A stretch of DNA of 64,000 bases from Massospora cicadina (lineage: Eukaryota; Entomophthoromycota; Entomophthoromycetes; Entomophthorales; Entomophthoraceae), in contig JAKSZP010005645.1 of the NCBI GenBank assembly GCA_022478985.1, positions 23,774-87,773 on the forward strand, in the 5' to 3' direction. A program made the translations under genes and the position numbers. Within the stretch, counting starts at the first letter, position 1; each line of letters begins with the position of its first letter. The notes below the pieces were generated by a model. The model made no database searches. It saw only the letters and a program-made list of their open reading frames with translations, and had not been told where the DNA came from. Below are positions 11,979 through 24,834 of the stretch, in pieces.

Positions 11979-12910
11979 TTGTTGGTGGAATACGGAGTCC
12001 ACATGTTTCTGGACATCCAACAAATGGCTTTATGGGAAAAATTTTATGGGGATGTGCACACTTTTTTCCTGACTGCGGTGTACGTTGCACCTCACTCCAT
12101 GTCACGTGGTTGGCTGGACTTAGGTTTCAAAAACAAAGAGACAGCAGATGAGGCCGCTGCGGTGCGCATAATGATCAACCTCCCTGAAGGGCAATGGGTC
12201 ATTGAAACAAAACGCACTAGATGGACAAAAACTCAACAAAATTTTCCTCACATTCAACTTTTTGCCTACTATGGTAAAACGTGACATTTTGGAGCAACAC
12301 CTGAAAGATAGTATTGCTGTCTATGGCAAAATACAATCTTTCGAAATGCAATGCTTTATGCTGATGCCACACCTGTGCACCAGCAAAGCCATCGCAGTTC
12401 TGACCCCAATTGAGGAGATCATGAAGGACCTAACCCAGATCCCGCACTCCACTTTTATTAATATCAAAGGGCATACCACCCACCCTTTCCAGGTAACCGT
12501 GGACAGCGCGCCCCATCTGCACCCACTGTGACATGTTCAGCCATAAGGCACATGCATGCCCCACCAAGGAGGGCGTCGCATTCCAAGAGCACCCCTCAGC
12601 GGCCATGGCCAGCGGAGAGGCGCACTACAAACCAACCATAAGCACCAAAGAGGCTTTCCCATGGGGAGCACAAGGTTGCTACCTACTGGTAAAGCCTATT
12701 TCCCCGCAAGAGTAGAAGAAGGCCAAGCAGGCCCACAAGCCGCAGCCAAGGAAGTGGCCAAAGTACCACTGCTATCCCACACACCCAATGCCAGGAGGAT
12801 ATCGAAACCTTCACAGCAAAAGCAAAGTGGGAATCCATCACCCAATCAGATTGGAAAGTCCATGTCAATTGGGCCACTCAATCTGAGGATCCAATGGGGG
12901 ACTTGATCTC
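11979..12910 (+). pseudogene. LINE ORF1 (RNA-binding protein), frameshifted
   Basis: The frame starting near 11979 carries RGWLDLGFKNKETADEAAA and QNFPHIQLFAYYG. It continues after a frameshift in another frame with VKRDILEQHLKDSIAVYGKI and SKAIAVLTPIEEIMKDL. A second shift leads into a clean CCHC zinc knuckle CTHCDMFSHKAHAC (C-x2-C-x4-H-x4-C) at 12518-12559, then a Pro/Gln/Ser-rich tail. ORF1 proteins of L1-like elements bind the element RNA; the knuckle supports that role. The true start codon is not certain. Confidence 0.7.
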
Positions 12911-13181
12911 ACCCAATTATTGCACCTAAGCTCCAGTTGAAACTGACTTGGGGCCCATCCCAACTGAAAAAAATTTTTTGACCCACTCAATGGTGCACCA
13001 AACTCATCCGCACCGCAAAAAATTTGTCCGATGTTGGGGAAACAAAAGTGAAGGCAAAAGCCAACGCGAACCTTTCTGCTAAAGTTAACAAAACCACCAA
13101 TAGTGTTGCTGCAAACACCCATGCTGCCATGAAGGCCTGTGGGGAGCTAGAGGAGGCTAGTGGGCGCGGGTACCCACCCCC

Positions 13182-13900
13182 TTGCACCTAAGGTGCAATG
13201 GGGAAACCTTCACTTTAGGGACGTTGAATATCGCTGGACTCAAGACCTCACCATCCCAGGCTAGGAAACTGAGTTTTTACAACAAAATTTACCCATGGAT
13301 ATCCTGGCCATCCAGGAGTCCCACTGTCCACAAGGTTCCGAGGAGGCTTGGAAAACAATGCTCCTCCCATCCCTATCCTTTTGGTCAGAGCACTGTGGGG
13401 TGCTAATTCAGAAAAATAATTTTTTTAAATTTTTATTGTCAGAAACCTTCCTCAATGGCCGAGTCCTCATTGTCACTTTCTTGTGGGCTGACGTGGTACA
13501 TGCTATTATCAACATCTATGCCCCAAATGATGCACGAGAACATTGGGAATTTTTCTCATTGGTCAAATCCCTTCCACTACACCCAGACCCTTTCGTAGTC
13601 AATGACATGAACTGTTGGCTAAACACTCCAACGGACTGGTAGCCTTCCTCCTCCCACGCCCCCCAGGGCCACGTTGAACTTTGTGTTCTAAAGACCACCC
13701 TTGGGTTAATGGAGGCGCTGCTGCAGCAAGCCCCGCTGCTCGAGAACATGATGCGCCCCCACATCCACAATGGCCAACTAAGGTCCATGTTCCGCATTGA
13801 CCTTATCCTTATGCCAGCAAAATTTTAACCTCACATATCCCACTTTAAAACAACAAAAATGGAATTCTCTGACCATCGACTGGTCTCAATAACCTACCAC
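13182..13900 (+). pseudogene. LINE ORF2 endonuclease domain, broken
   Basis: Apurinic/apyrimidinic-type endonuclease motifs appear in order: TLGTLNIAGLK, then in another frame DILAIQESHCP (catalytic Glu region), IINIYAPNDAREHWEF, VVNDMNCWL (normally GDFN), FRIDLILMPAKF and EFSDHRLVSITYHL (the SDH box). Such a domain nicks the target DNA and primes reverse transcription. At least three frameshifts or stops separate the motifs. Confidence 0.85.
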
Positions 13901-14574
13901 CTACCTGTCACAGATGCTAAGGCCCCACATTGGTGCAAAATCTGCCCCCCCGAGCTTGCATTGCCAGGATTTTCCACATGGGTGGAATCAGCAACTTTGG
14001 CAAAAGAGTTTGTTGCACCATTTTGTGTGGACCCCATTTCCACATGGGCAACTTTCAAAGAAGATACCATCTGCCACTCTCACCACCTCTCCTCCAGATA
14101 CTCATGAGCCACATCAGCTGTCATTTCGCGCACTCTGGCAGAGTTGGCACACCTGGAGTCCAACATCCCGGCTACAGGATACAGCTCTGCATGGGGCCAG
14201 AAGTGGGCGGAAGCAGCCGCCCACCTCAACGCGCTTGAAAGGCAACACAAACATCAGGTTTGTGTTCAGTACAGAGCCAAATGCATCACAAAAGGCAACA
14301 AGTGCACCGCATAACTTTTAAAAAAAATTTATACCACACCAGAGCATGGCCTGCACACAGGTGCAATGATCGGATGATTCCATTGCGGATATGCCAGCCA
14401 AAGTGGCAATCAAAACACAAAAGTATTACTCCAAGTTGTACTGATCTGATCCAATTCAGCTGGCTGAAGTGGTGGAATTTCTCGAATGAGTCCACATCTG
14501 CACCATTTTCCAATACAAAGAAATAATGAATATGATTACTCCAAACAAATTATGGACAGCCATTCATGGTGCAC

Positions 14575-16560
14575 CAAACTGAAAATGCCCAGGCCCGGAT
14601 GGCATTCCATATGAATTCTACAAAAAGTACTTCAAATATATATCCCTGCTACTGCTGGCCTCACTTAACCAGAGCCTTTTGGAAACGCTCCTCCTGCCAG
14701 GAGGACAAGAGGCCTTCACCATCACACTCTTTAAGAAAGGGATAAGCTAGACTTAGCCAACTGGCACCCCATTTCTATAACTAACACGGATACAAAAATT
14801 CTAACAAAAATCATGGCTAAGCATTTAGGGATGGTAGCATCTGCCATCATCTCCCCAGAACAATTCAGTTTCATACCCGGAAGGTTGATTTGGGACAACG
14901 TGCACTCTGCGGCCAACGCGTGCCAGTCCACAGCCTCTGGGGCACTTGCATTCTTGGACCAACAGAAGGCCTATGATAGAGTAAACTGGGAATACCTCAG
15001 GGCCTGCCTCCATCAATTCCGCTTACCCCCTCGCTTCATCAACTGGGTGATGCTGCTCACGGAATCTGCAACAATGGCAATATGTGGCCCTGGCTTCCTA
15101 ACGGAAGTAGTCCGCCCTCAAAGGGGCTTGCAACAAGGGGACCCCCTCAGCCCACTCTTATACAACTTCAGCCTTGACCCACTACTTTGAAACGTGAATG
15201 CCCAACTCACCGGGGTCCATGTGCCAGGCCAAGCCCCAGTCAAGATGATGGCGTTTGCAGATGACTGTGTGGTTGGGGTGTCTAATATTAAAGATGCATG
15301 CGCACTTGAAGCTCTCATCCAGGAGTATTCCCAGGTAAGTAACGCTGCACTGAACGCCTCCAAAACTGAAATCATCCTCCTTGGGTGGTATCATAACTGC
15401 TGGGCCCCTGCAACCAGCGCCCAGCCTGGCCCATCTGCTCACACACGCGCTCGCCCTCCCAGCTCACCCCACACCGCCCCACTGGTGCTCCCCTTTGTGC
15501 CACGCCCTACCATAGGGCCAGTCCACCATCTGGGCGTGTGGGTGGAGGCAGGCGGATATGCATCAGCAGTAATGGAGAGTCATATTCTAGACAACGTGAC
15601 AAAGCGCATCGCCTCCCTCAGAGCCCACCCTACTTCCCTTACTGGCAGGGTTGTTTTAGCCAACTCTATGCTCCTCTCCAAAGTCTGGTTTGGAGCCCAT
15701 GCCATCCCCTTCTCCCCAAGCTTCTTCAAATCCTTGCATGCCCTGCTGCAAGGATGGCTATGGTCAGGCCGCCCTCCACCAGTACGGTTAGAGGTCATGT
15801 TTGGCCCCCATCAGCATGGTGGCATGGGCCTGCTTAACTTCAGAGCCCATGCGGCCAAGATCTTGGGTATCTGGATTGCGGCCATCACTGCCCCTACACT
15901 CCCCTCCCAACACTGGTCCCGCGCGTCCTGCTCCAACTTCTCCCGAGCCTTGGGACTCAACAATCCATTGAACCCCCACTCCCTGATGAAATACCTGGCT
16001 TCACACCCATTGGCCACAGGTCCTCACGGTACTAAAACCCACTACAAACGAATCCTCCTCTTCATGCGGATTGCTGAGTGGAGAATTCATATTAGCAGAC
16101 ATACAACCTGAAGGGGCCGCCCCTCACCTCAGTTCACACAAGAGGTACAGGGGCTACCCATCCATGAAGGCGTGATCCCCACACGGCCCCATGTCCTATC
16201 CAGGGTGGACTACCTGGACATGATGGACATCCCTTACTCCATTGAGACCCAAAAAACTATCTGGAGATACGCACACCATCCTCTGTTGCAGCCTCAAATC
16301 CGTTCCCATGTGTGGCGCTGCCTAAGGCGGGTGTACCATACAGCTGAGCGCTCTAACGCTTTACACTCATCTTGCGTCGTGTGTGGCCAGTATGGAACGC
16401 TGTTCCACCTCCTGGAGAAGTGTCCTACCTCTAAAGTGATATGGCGCGAAGTTCAACGTCTGCTGGGCCAGGATCAAACACATCCCTTCAGTCTGTCAAG
16501 AGACATGTTTGCCCTATCAATGGCCTCCCCCTCCCACCCTCCCTCCGTCCTCTGGTAGTT
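14575..16560 (+). pseudogene. LINE ORF2 reverse transcriptase and C-terminal zinc domain
   Basis: From 14813 to 16558 a single frame stays open except for TGA at about 15188 and 16109. It contains SFIPGRLIWDNVHSAAN, FLDQQKAYDRVNWEYL (first catalytic Asp), RGLQQGDPLSPLLYN and FADDCVVGVS with an intact FADD box, followed by an SKTEIILLGW strand. The upstream CPGPDGIPYEFYKK motif (about 14590) is in another frame after a TGA. Near 16370-16425 CVVCGQYGTLFHLLEKC fits a C-x2-C-x7-H-x4-C zf-RVT-type motif. The enzyme would copy the element RNA at the nicked target. Confidence 0.9.
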
Positions 16561-16951
16561 GCAATCGCCATGTGGACTATCCACACGATTGTCTTGGACG
16601 CCATCGCAGGCTCCACCCCCACCCTCCCAGAAGCAGTCCACAGATTCTGGTCTCACTTGGTGGACCACTTTCAAGCGTGGATGTTTGGATACCACCCACC
16701 ACGCCACCAACAGCTGGTCTCCTCATGGTTCCCAGTTTGGTTCATCAAATCAGACCCCTTCCTTCAAACGTGTTCAATTGTGGCTACGGCCCCTTCACAC
16801 GTTCCCTCCCCCTCCCCATAAGTGGCTTTCCCGCTTGGCAACAAGAGATAGCATCGCTTCTCTGGGGTGCCTTCCCTGTTACTACATTTTGTCTCTTTTG
16901 GGTCAAATTTGGAAGTGTCCATCCCATGGTCGGCCTTCCCCACAATAAATA

Positions 16952-16968
16952 AACTTATTGCAAAACCT
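16952..16968 (+). repeat. Target-site duplication, right copy (LINE)
   Basis: Exact repeat of 11672-11688. Gypsy-B sequence resumes directly after it. Confidence 0.9.
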
Positions 16969-18120
16969 GAGGAATGGAATTAAGAGCCTCTGGCGGTCTA
17001 ACAGAAATTGAAGAAAATGGCTGCGCAGACATGGGTGGAATATTGATTGTTGTATAAAAAGATTGGTACCTCTTGGCTGTTGTATGTCCAACTCTAAGAA
17101 AGAATAAAATCTGTTCTGAGGCCCAAATAATTTTAGGTCACAGTGCTGTAAAGGAAACCCACCAATGGTTGCAATAGCATTTCTATTAGGATGGGATGAT
17201 TGATTAAATTTAAGATGTTATTGATTTTTGCCTCATGTGTGATTTCCAGAAGCCTCCCAATCCGCTGTATTAACTCCAGGTTGCGAGTCCTACTGCCCCA
17301 ATTGTTACTGTCAGTATTGATTTTATTAACCCTTGCCTATGGCAATATACGGTCATCAAATTACTATTCTACCAGTTGCTCGCTTTTCAAAATGTCAAGG
17401 CCTTTTCTGTTGCCTCGCTCACTTCTAAAGTGACTGCATCCTTTTTACTTAAACAGTTCTTTACCCACCACGGCAGTCTAAAGGGCTTTCCTATCCAATA
17501 TGGCACCAACTTCATTTCCAAGTGATCTCTGATCTTAATTCTCTGATGGTAAAATATAACTTTTCATTTTTTCATACCATCCCATTACCAAAGGAGCTGT
17601 GGAGCAAGTAAATGGAACGCTAATTGCCATCCTTTGCAAGATGTCTCAATCTGACCCTTCATGATGAATTGATTACCTTCCAGTGGCTTTATTAATGTAC
17701 CACTTTAGTTACCATCAAATTATCCATATGTTTTTGAGCCATTTATTGGCGAAAGCTGATTTGACCCCTCAAGTGCACAGCCCATATTGGTAACCTCCAC
17801 ATCAGAGTTCACCAAACTAGCTATGCAAAGACTGGCAGATGAATTGCTTAGACTATAAGCTTTAGCTGCTAAGTCCATGGGGACTATATGAAAGCGTGAA
17901 GCTGATCAACCAATGCCTGAAACTGGTTTTCCCGAGTTCCAGTTAGGAGACCTCATCTTGTTCTACCAGTACCAGCCCAGAGGACGGATCCACAAATTGA
18001 TCTTCTATGGTCAGGCCCTTATTGATTCATTTATCGTTGAGAACCAGAATATCAATTGCCTTTGTCAAATTGGGCTCCATCATGAATTGAGTTCATGACA
18101 GATTTCTCCAAAGTTATATC
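16969..18120 (+). pseudogene. Gypsy-B integrase and C-terminal domain, broken
   Basis: After the LINE, integrase fragments appear: a core stretch with VIKLLFYQLLAFQNVKAF and FFTHHGSLKGFPIQYGTNFI (second-Asp region, Asp changed to Tyr), then ITKGAVEQVNGTLIAILCK with the conserved Glu. From 17913 a short frame carries FPEFQLGDLILFYQYQPRGR, the usual post-integrase GD-x-V/I-L segment. The integrase N-terminal zinc domain is not readable. Frames change several times. Confidence 0.8.
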
Positions 18121-18148
18121 CCTCCTCAGTAAGATCTTAAGGGGGCAT

Positions 18149-18712
18149 TGTCAGGAATAATGAGATTCATGCTGAGGAGGGTGAGATTCTTATGCAAAAT
18201 AATTCTTTACATGAACCATGGGGTTCCACTGCTTTAAAACCTAAAGAAATAAATATAAAAAAGATCTCCTAAATGAGCAATTAAAATCCTGAAACCTAAT
18301 CTAAATCTGCTGATTCATTGAAAAAATGCTGATTCATCTAAACAAAAAGATCTTGCCATTTGAAGATCTCCTGAATCTGCCGCCTTAATCAATAAGGACC
18401 ACGTATGCCATAAACCGTTGCTGCCCACCACAATGATTAGGTAATATCCTTACCTGACTTGATCCTGATTTTTACAAAAGCCTATCCTACTTAATCCTGA
18501 ACTTCCCTCAAACCTTTTGTTATTTCCTTTTTTAGTCAATAAAAGCACCTTCAGTTTTGCTTAGTTATTTAGCTGGAGATTTTTTGACTGTTATAAAACA
18601 GAGATCCTTGCCTTTTCACATGAACAGAGATTTGCCTTAACGATGCAAAACACGCTGAGAGATTTCCCTAGGGTTGAAGAGAATCCTAGGAGCTTCTGCT
18701 GGAAAGCCTACA
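18149..18712 (+). repeat. Probable 3' LTR of Gypsy-B
   Basis: It begins TGTCAGGAATAATGAG directly after a purine tract and may end at AAGCCTACA near 18712. Only one copy is in the window, so the right end is a guess from the CA terminus. Confidence 0.5.
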
Positions 18713-21700
18713 ACTAATAACTGTATAGACTTCAAATTAACTGCCCTTTGATTTCAACAAAAATCAAAACCATCCATATCAATTATCACTCAAGTAATTA
18801 TCATAAAGGAGCTCAAACTAATTGGAAATTATAGATTACTTGTTTTTAGAGTTAATATCCAAAATTAAATTTTTTGTCCTTGTGTCTATAAATTACACTA
18901 TCAAATTATTGCTGACTATTTTTAATTACCTTAATCAGTATATGAGGATCCTGGTATCTGATCTATTAAATGTCTATTACAGCTTCAAGATTTGCTTAGG
19001 ATTTGCACAATACTGGTGAGCAGCTTACTTCAAAAAAAGTCAAACATGTCTATATATCAAATTAAGCATAAAAAGTGACATCATTTGCATTTTAAATATA
19101 TTACAATAAGGTGACTAATTCAAATACTGCTAGATTTTAATATGTTGTAGTATTTATAAAGATACTCTGCATTGATTGAAATTTGATGATTTATGTTAAG
19201 AATTGTATCTTACATGTGCACTAGGATTAAATAATTATAAAATAAAACAAAATATATAACTATTACGTTGACTGCTTTAGAACCATCTCAGCATAAAAAG
19301 TCAAAAGTTATAGAATGTAATTACAGATGCCATCAGCAACTATATAGAGATGTGCATATTTTTATGTTTAAGATAAGCCCTAGAAGGTAGTTTAATTTGC
19401 TACCAACCCACCGCTTAGCTTAAAACTGCATTTATTGCCATTTTGGACCCTTTACCAAAATCATCTAGAACAAAGGAACTGTGATAGTTCTAACAAAGCC
19501 AGTGTAGTATATGCTTCTTTAGTAAAGCTTTAGACCTTCATTATGATTGTCTAGAAGTAATGTTCACTTCTTAAAATCGTTTTGTCCTTAAAAGCAGTTA
19601 TTTGACTTTTAGAAGAAAGTTTCTAAAGTTTTAAAAAATATCTGTTAAGTAGAATAAGCCAATATATGTCACTTTTTTATCCCTATAAAACAAAAGCTTT
19701 GATAGGGTAAATGAAGTTACCTGTGAGATTTTATAAGATTTTCACTAACTTTACATCTAAGAAGGACTCATTGTTTTTATAGAAAAAGGTTGTATATGTC
19801 ACCACTGAGCCATTATATTGGCACCTACTTTAGGCAAAAAATGTGCTATATCATCTTTTTTGACTTATAATTGATTCCAGTAATAAAAAGCTACCATTTG
19901 GAAACTAGTAACTAAGGTTGACAATATAAATTTTCTAGCAAAAAAATAGTATTTCTTTATATAAATTAAAAACAGCTTAGCAGCAAGTTTAAAAGATGTC
20001 AATTATGCTCATAATCACTTTTGTTCTAAGTTGTAGTGATGTCTTATTCTAAAATGCTTGTAAGTGCATTTAAAAAGCTCAAAGAAGCCTGATAGTATAA
20101 GACACTTTAATAAGCGTGCGGAGTAGCTCAATTTAGATCAACAGAAGTGTAATATCATATGAGCGCTCAAAATCCTTATGCCTATAATACAATGGGATGT
20201 CAATGTAAGGATTGCTACTCAATTGGATAAAAAAATAAAAAAAGATACATAAAAAATAACTCTTACTAAGATGGCAGATTTGCACTGCATTATCTAGTCT
20301 CAAGATCATTGTTGCAACTGCTAATACCCTATTATCTTCAACACTGAATCTTCAAATGTCAATATCTTCTTGCTAAGAATTTTTAAATTAGCATTGAAAT
20401 TGAATTAATGTCAGGAACAATTATCTACTCGGTTTGAACTTGAGCCACCTATACAATCGCCATCATGGCGTTAGGTATCCAGTAACAATCTTAATTGTGT
20501 ATGTTTCACCTGTTTCAACTTGGCCATATCATATAAATAATTTTGAGATCAATTTGAGACATTTTGGACATTACAAACAAGACATTAACACAACATCTCG
20601 CCCACTTCTTAGAAGTTCTTAAGGTCAAGTGAGTTATCTGTGTCAAATTGTTATAATAGCAACATAGTAACTTACCATCATGTTAGCATAAACTATCTGC
20701 ACCTCACCATTATGGCAGCATAATATTATCTTTTTTCATCTTAGAGGGGTCAGCACTTTTAGATCTCTATTTAATAAAGTGAATTATCTTACCATCACAG
20801 CGACAGAGAGTATTTTAAGGCTAGCTAACTGTCAGTATGGACTTATTGTATGGGTCAACCGTTTTCCAACAACACTTTACTCAACTACAATCAAGAACAC
20901 ATTTAAACCTGAAATTTACCTTAGGTCTCTTCTTAAAAGAGGTAACATTATAACTACCACCCAAAATAATTTATTTTAACTGTATATATAACATCATAAG
21001 TTATTAGAGGGCAATGTTTAGGACTTTATGGGTACAAATACATTTGACCAGATACAGACTCTAGTATTTTTAGTAAACTCCAAATAACAAGTTGATATAA
21101 TACTGTATTCAATTTATAAGGTTTGAATTTAATGATAGAAGGATATTAGATCCTAATTTTATCCTGATCCGACCAATTTGAGATTTGAAGAGACTTAATT
21201 AAAGTATATTCTAAACATATATATATGATATTAAACTAAATGTATAGATTCCTCTGATTGATGCAATGCTGATGACACTCATTCTACCCGTAATCATTTT
21301 AATCACTAAAGTTTTGCTATAGACCTAAGAGCCTTTGAGACAAACACATAATAATAGAATAGTTTTAGATTTAAAAAATAAAATGGGTACTTTAAGATCA
21401 GATATAAAATCACAAAGTCTAAGCTATAGCAACTACTATAAAGTTTATTAAGCTTTGATATAGCTTTCTTCTTTGTAATTTATTCTTGATAGTAAATTGG
21501 TGCTGATAACGCCATAGTAGATTAAAAAACAAGAATCTTGTACTTCAATTTAGGCTTTATTTCACATAAAGCGAATAACCACCAATTTTAGTCAGCTTAT
21601 AAGCAGCAAGCTAGTTTTGATCTACTCACTTCTATAGATATCTATGAAAGGTTTCATATAACAATAAAACTTAATACTAAGGGACAGTTTTAGAGATTTA

Positions 21701-22350
21701 GTAATCTGCACAGTATATACTCTCAAATAACAGTACATAACTTCAATACTACCAATTCATGGAAAACTAGTATAATACTACCCTAACATAACAAAGGGTG
21801 CTGGTAAGATAAGGTAAAAGTTTGCTATGAAGGTACCTAAAGTATGTTGAATGATAAACAGGTGATTTTGTAGCAACGTCAGCGATAAGCTTAATTTGAG
21901 CAATTAGTAGTCTTTCAATTATATGTATTAACTAAAGCAACTCACCATAATCAGATAGATAATATTTATACTTAATAAGAAAGGTCACATACTTAGGGGA
22001 ATATAATAGTTTAAAAACGGCATGTTAATAGTATAAAAATCCTTTTTGCATAAATTATCATTTTATTTGTTACTCTGTAATTTTAATAAAGTATATACAT
22101 TTTTTGACTATAACTTAAGTAAAGTTTATAGTTTTTTAGAATGACATTATGGAGCTACGTGGTTTATATATAACGTTACAGAAAGATTAAATTTTTGCGT
22201 TTAGAATCATTACATGTAAATGTAACATCTAGCATCTCATGGATCTTTACAACATACTAAAAATCAGCCAAAATAATGGAAAATAACCTCAATATATGGG
22301 CTTTAATAGTTGGTAAGCGCTAACTCAAGCCAAGTTTTATAAAAAAAAAT
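18713..22350. other. AT-rich gene-free stretch
   Basis: About 3.6 kb with dense stops in all frames and only isolated short open stretches (the longest about 65 codons) that lack codon bias or recognisable motifs. CpG appears very rare. A possible SINE remnant lies at 20111-20245. I see no promoter, RNA gene or transposase here. Confidence 0.6.
20111..20245 (+). mobile_element. Possible tRNA-derived SINE remnant
   Basis: A box-A-like block TAGCTCAATTTA (20124-20135) is followed about 40 bases later by a box-B-like block CGCTCAAAATCC (20164-20175). An A-rich run (AAAAAAATAAAAAAAG) closes the unit near 20245. That is the head-body-tail layout of a tRNA-derived SINE. The cloverleaf does not fold cleanly and I found no clear target duplication, so this is weak. 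Confidence 0.3.
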
Positions 22351-22920
22351 ACCCTGCCTCTGACGCAAGGTTTGAGAACCACATTCTGGGACTCTGGAAA
22401 CACTTGATATGGTTTGGGCATCTGTTCATTGGGACAAGGTGCAGCGAGTGATAGCGCTAATATGGCCTTTGTTCAACTAACAGGCAGACAATGTGAACTT
22501 AAGTATCAATATCTTGGTATATGATTTCTGAAGGATGAGATGCAAAAGAGCCACCCTCATTAACCTTATCTATATCACATTTCTCTGCTGTCAGGAAGAA
22601 CCCAGAAGATAGCCTCTATATAAGGGGACCTTCATTCCTGGTGGTCTCAGGTCAAACCAATGCAACCATTAATGATCATAAACAATGTGCCTCCATTGCG
22701 AGGGCATCTTTTCAGTCCTGGACCAAGTGCCATCTTAATAATTATATCTAGGTCTTCCACCCACTCCCAAACACATGCAAACACAAAACCATATATAACT
22801 TTTGTAAATTGGTATAAACTCTCCATCATGTGGGCCATTTTTATCACAAGACGGGCTTTATTTAGAAGGGGGAACTGTGGTAAAGTTCCATTATGAGGAG
22901 CCTTGTTCTTAACCAATACT
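22351..22920. other. Higher-GC island with TATA-like box, origin unknown
   Basis: This stretch is less AT-rich than its surroundings and includes CTCTATATAAGGGGACC near 22612. Open stretches on both strands (22660-22896 +, 22647-22916 -) look like mirror shadows, without motifs. It could be a piece of an LTR or another mobile element that has lost its partner. No gene can be supported. Confidence 0.3.
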
Positions 22921-24829
22921 AAATCTTAGTTTTGACTCAGTAATTATCTTTAATATTATGCGTTGCAATTGGTTTGACAGCCATCAGCTTCTATAATATT
23001 TGATAATTTTATTTTAACTAATAATTAGATGCAAGACTTGATTGATTATTGAGTACTCTAGCACGCAACCCCAACTTCTCAGGGAGTTGTCAAAGTTGTA
23101 TTATGTTTACTTTAGGTGATCTTGCCTTGACACCTTAGTTTTATATCATTACAGCAGATCAAACTATTAGCCCCACTAGTGCAATTTGCTGTTTTTGATT
23201 TAATAATCGCCTTGGCTCATGGCCAGGAGTTCATACCCCTACAATATATTTATAATTTGTAAATTCTATCTTATTCCCATGCTGGCGTAAAACATTAGGT
23301 ATGAGGATTCCTATTTTTTATGGTTCTCCACCAATAGATTTCAATTGGTTGATCAAGACTACATTGGAAAACCCCTAGCCCTAGTAATTCTCTCTTAGCA
23401 TAATTTAGATAATTTCTTCTCTAGTCTACCAATTTGAGTACTTAAAAAACATAAAATGCACCAATAAGAACTCCAGTGAAAGGGGCATATCCAATTGGTT
23501 TCAGTATTAGGTCATCTTTTTTCTGATTGGTTTAGACCTAGCTCAAAGAAAGGATATTTAGAGCGAGCTTAAGAGCCCTTGGCAGTAGTAAATAATACAT
23601 TGTGCTCTTATTAGTTTTGATATAAAAATTCCCCTTAGCAAAATTTTTTTGCAAGTTTTCTAAGTTTACTGGCATCTAACAGTACCCTATAATTTTGAAA
23701 AGATTGATCTGTTCACCCAGAATTTGACGCCTAAGCTCAAATTTCGCCAAAATTCGTGAAAGCCTTATATACTGGAGACTCATCCACCTGCTGATTGATG
23801 GTTGGGAAACCTAAAACTATAAAAGTTGAGATATAGCTTATCAAATTTTATCAAAAAAGTCAATTTGGTAGTTAATCCTTCGCAGATCAATTGAGATTGT
23901 GACTGTTGAAGTAGCATATTAATAAGGTATTAATCTTAGGAATACAAGTATTATCAATAGACTGTCACAATGAACATATCTCAAGAATATTTGTTTGGCA
24001 TATTTTATACATGCACTAAAGTGCTAGCATGTAATCAAATTCTTAAAGGTTATCATATAACTTATTATAATAGTTCTTATAATTGAACTCTTTTAGAGAG
24101 TCTCAAGGGCTTGGGTTTATTGGAGATGTCCAGAGTTTGAATGGCTTTCAGGTGGTAGGTGGCAATTGACCTTTATTAATTATATTGGGTCCTTTTAATA
24201 ATGGATGGATTAAAAGGTTATAGAGTTATAATCTTTTACTTAAAGCTTTAATCAAGTTTAATTGAAACTTTCTGGATGTTTTTTGCGGTTGAATTTAAGT
24301 GCTATAGTAATCTAAAAAATTTTACAACTAGATGTTGACATAATATGTACAAGGAATTGAATTACTCTATATAATAATTGTAGCGCAAAATTTTAAATTA
24401 TACTATTAGTATAACTCTAGATCAATGTGGAAAATGACGTGGAAGCAAATTTTTAAATAAGAAATCTTCTTCTTTGATCCAGGATATTTAATAAATGGGT
24501 ATATTTTCTCCTACTATAACCATGTGTTCTGATCTTTAATATTAAAAGAACAATAATATATCACCCTGTAACCTGATTATAAATAGCTTTGTTAAGAGAA
24601 GTTGTAGTTTTTAAAAGTTAGTAAGCCCTTAATTAATTACCATGGTGGTAATAGTTGGTAGACGGATAAACGATGTTAATATAAGTATACTTAAAAGTTA
24701 AAAGAATTCTTTCCACTTTAGCATCTTGTGAAGAGGCTAAGATGAGATCAAAGTAACTCTTGTATGTCAAGAATATATATTAAAAGTTTATGTAATCTTA
24801 GTATGGTGATTCCCCTCATTAGGTTAAAA
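22921..24829. other. AT-rich gene-free stretch
   Basis: No open frame of note, no repeat partner in the window and no recognisable RNA gene. It ends at the CTACC target duplication of Gypsy-C. Confidence 0.6.
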
Positions 24830-24834
24830 CTACC

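Larger units (their letters stand above)
11689..16951 (+). mobile_element. L1-like LINE (non-LTR retrotransposon), near full length, decayed
   Basis: About 5.26 kb bounded by a perfect 17-bp target duplication. It has a leader, an ORF1 with a zinc knuckle, and an ORF2 with an APE-type endonuclease, a reverse transcriptase and a C-terminal zinc motif, in the order typical of L1-clade elements. The 3' end is short and A-rich (CACAATAAATA) and contains AATAAA just before the duplication. Base composition is clearly more GC-rich than the surrounding gypsy remnants. Stops and frameshifts break both ORFs. Confidence 0.93.
9850..18712 (+). mobile_element. Gypsy-B: old Ty3/gypsy element split by a LINE
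   Basis: A strongly decayed + strand element visible in two parts, 9850-11688 and 16969-18712, separated by the LINE at 11689-16951. The first part has protease-like, reverse-transcriptase and RNase H remnants; the second has integrase, a C-terminal domain, a purine tract (AAGGGGGCAT) and the start of a 3' LTR at 18149. Its 5' part was also split by Gypsy-A, so the gag side must lie at or left of position 271 and the 5' LTR outside the window. It is the oldest layer of this locus because two other elements landed in it. Confidence 0.85.

Noticed and set aside
11726..12016. 96-codon - strand frame at the LINE 5' end
   Set aside because: It lies opposite the LINE leader and ORF1 start and shows no motif; ORF1 on the + strand has a zinc knuckle and explains the region.
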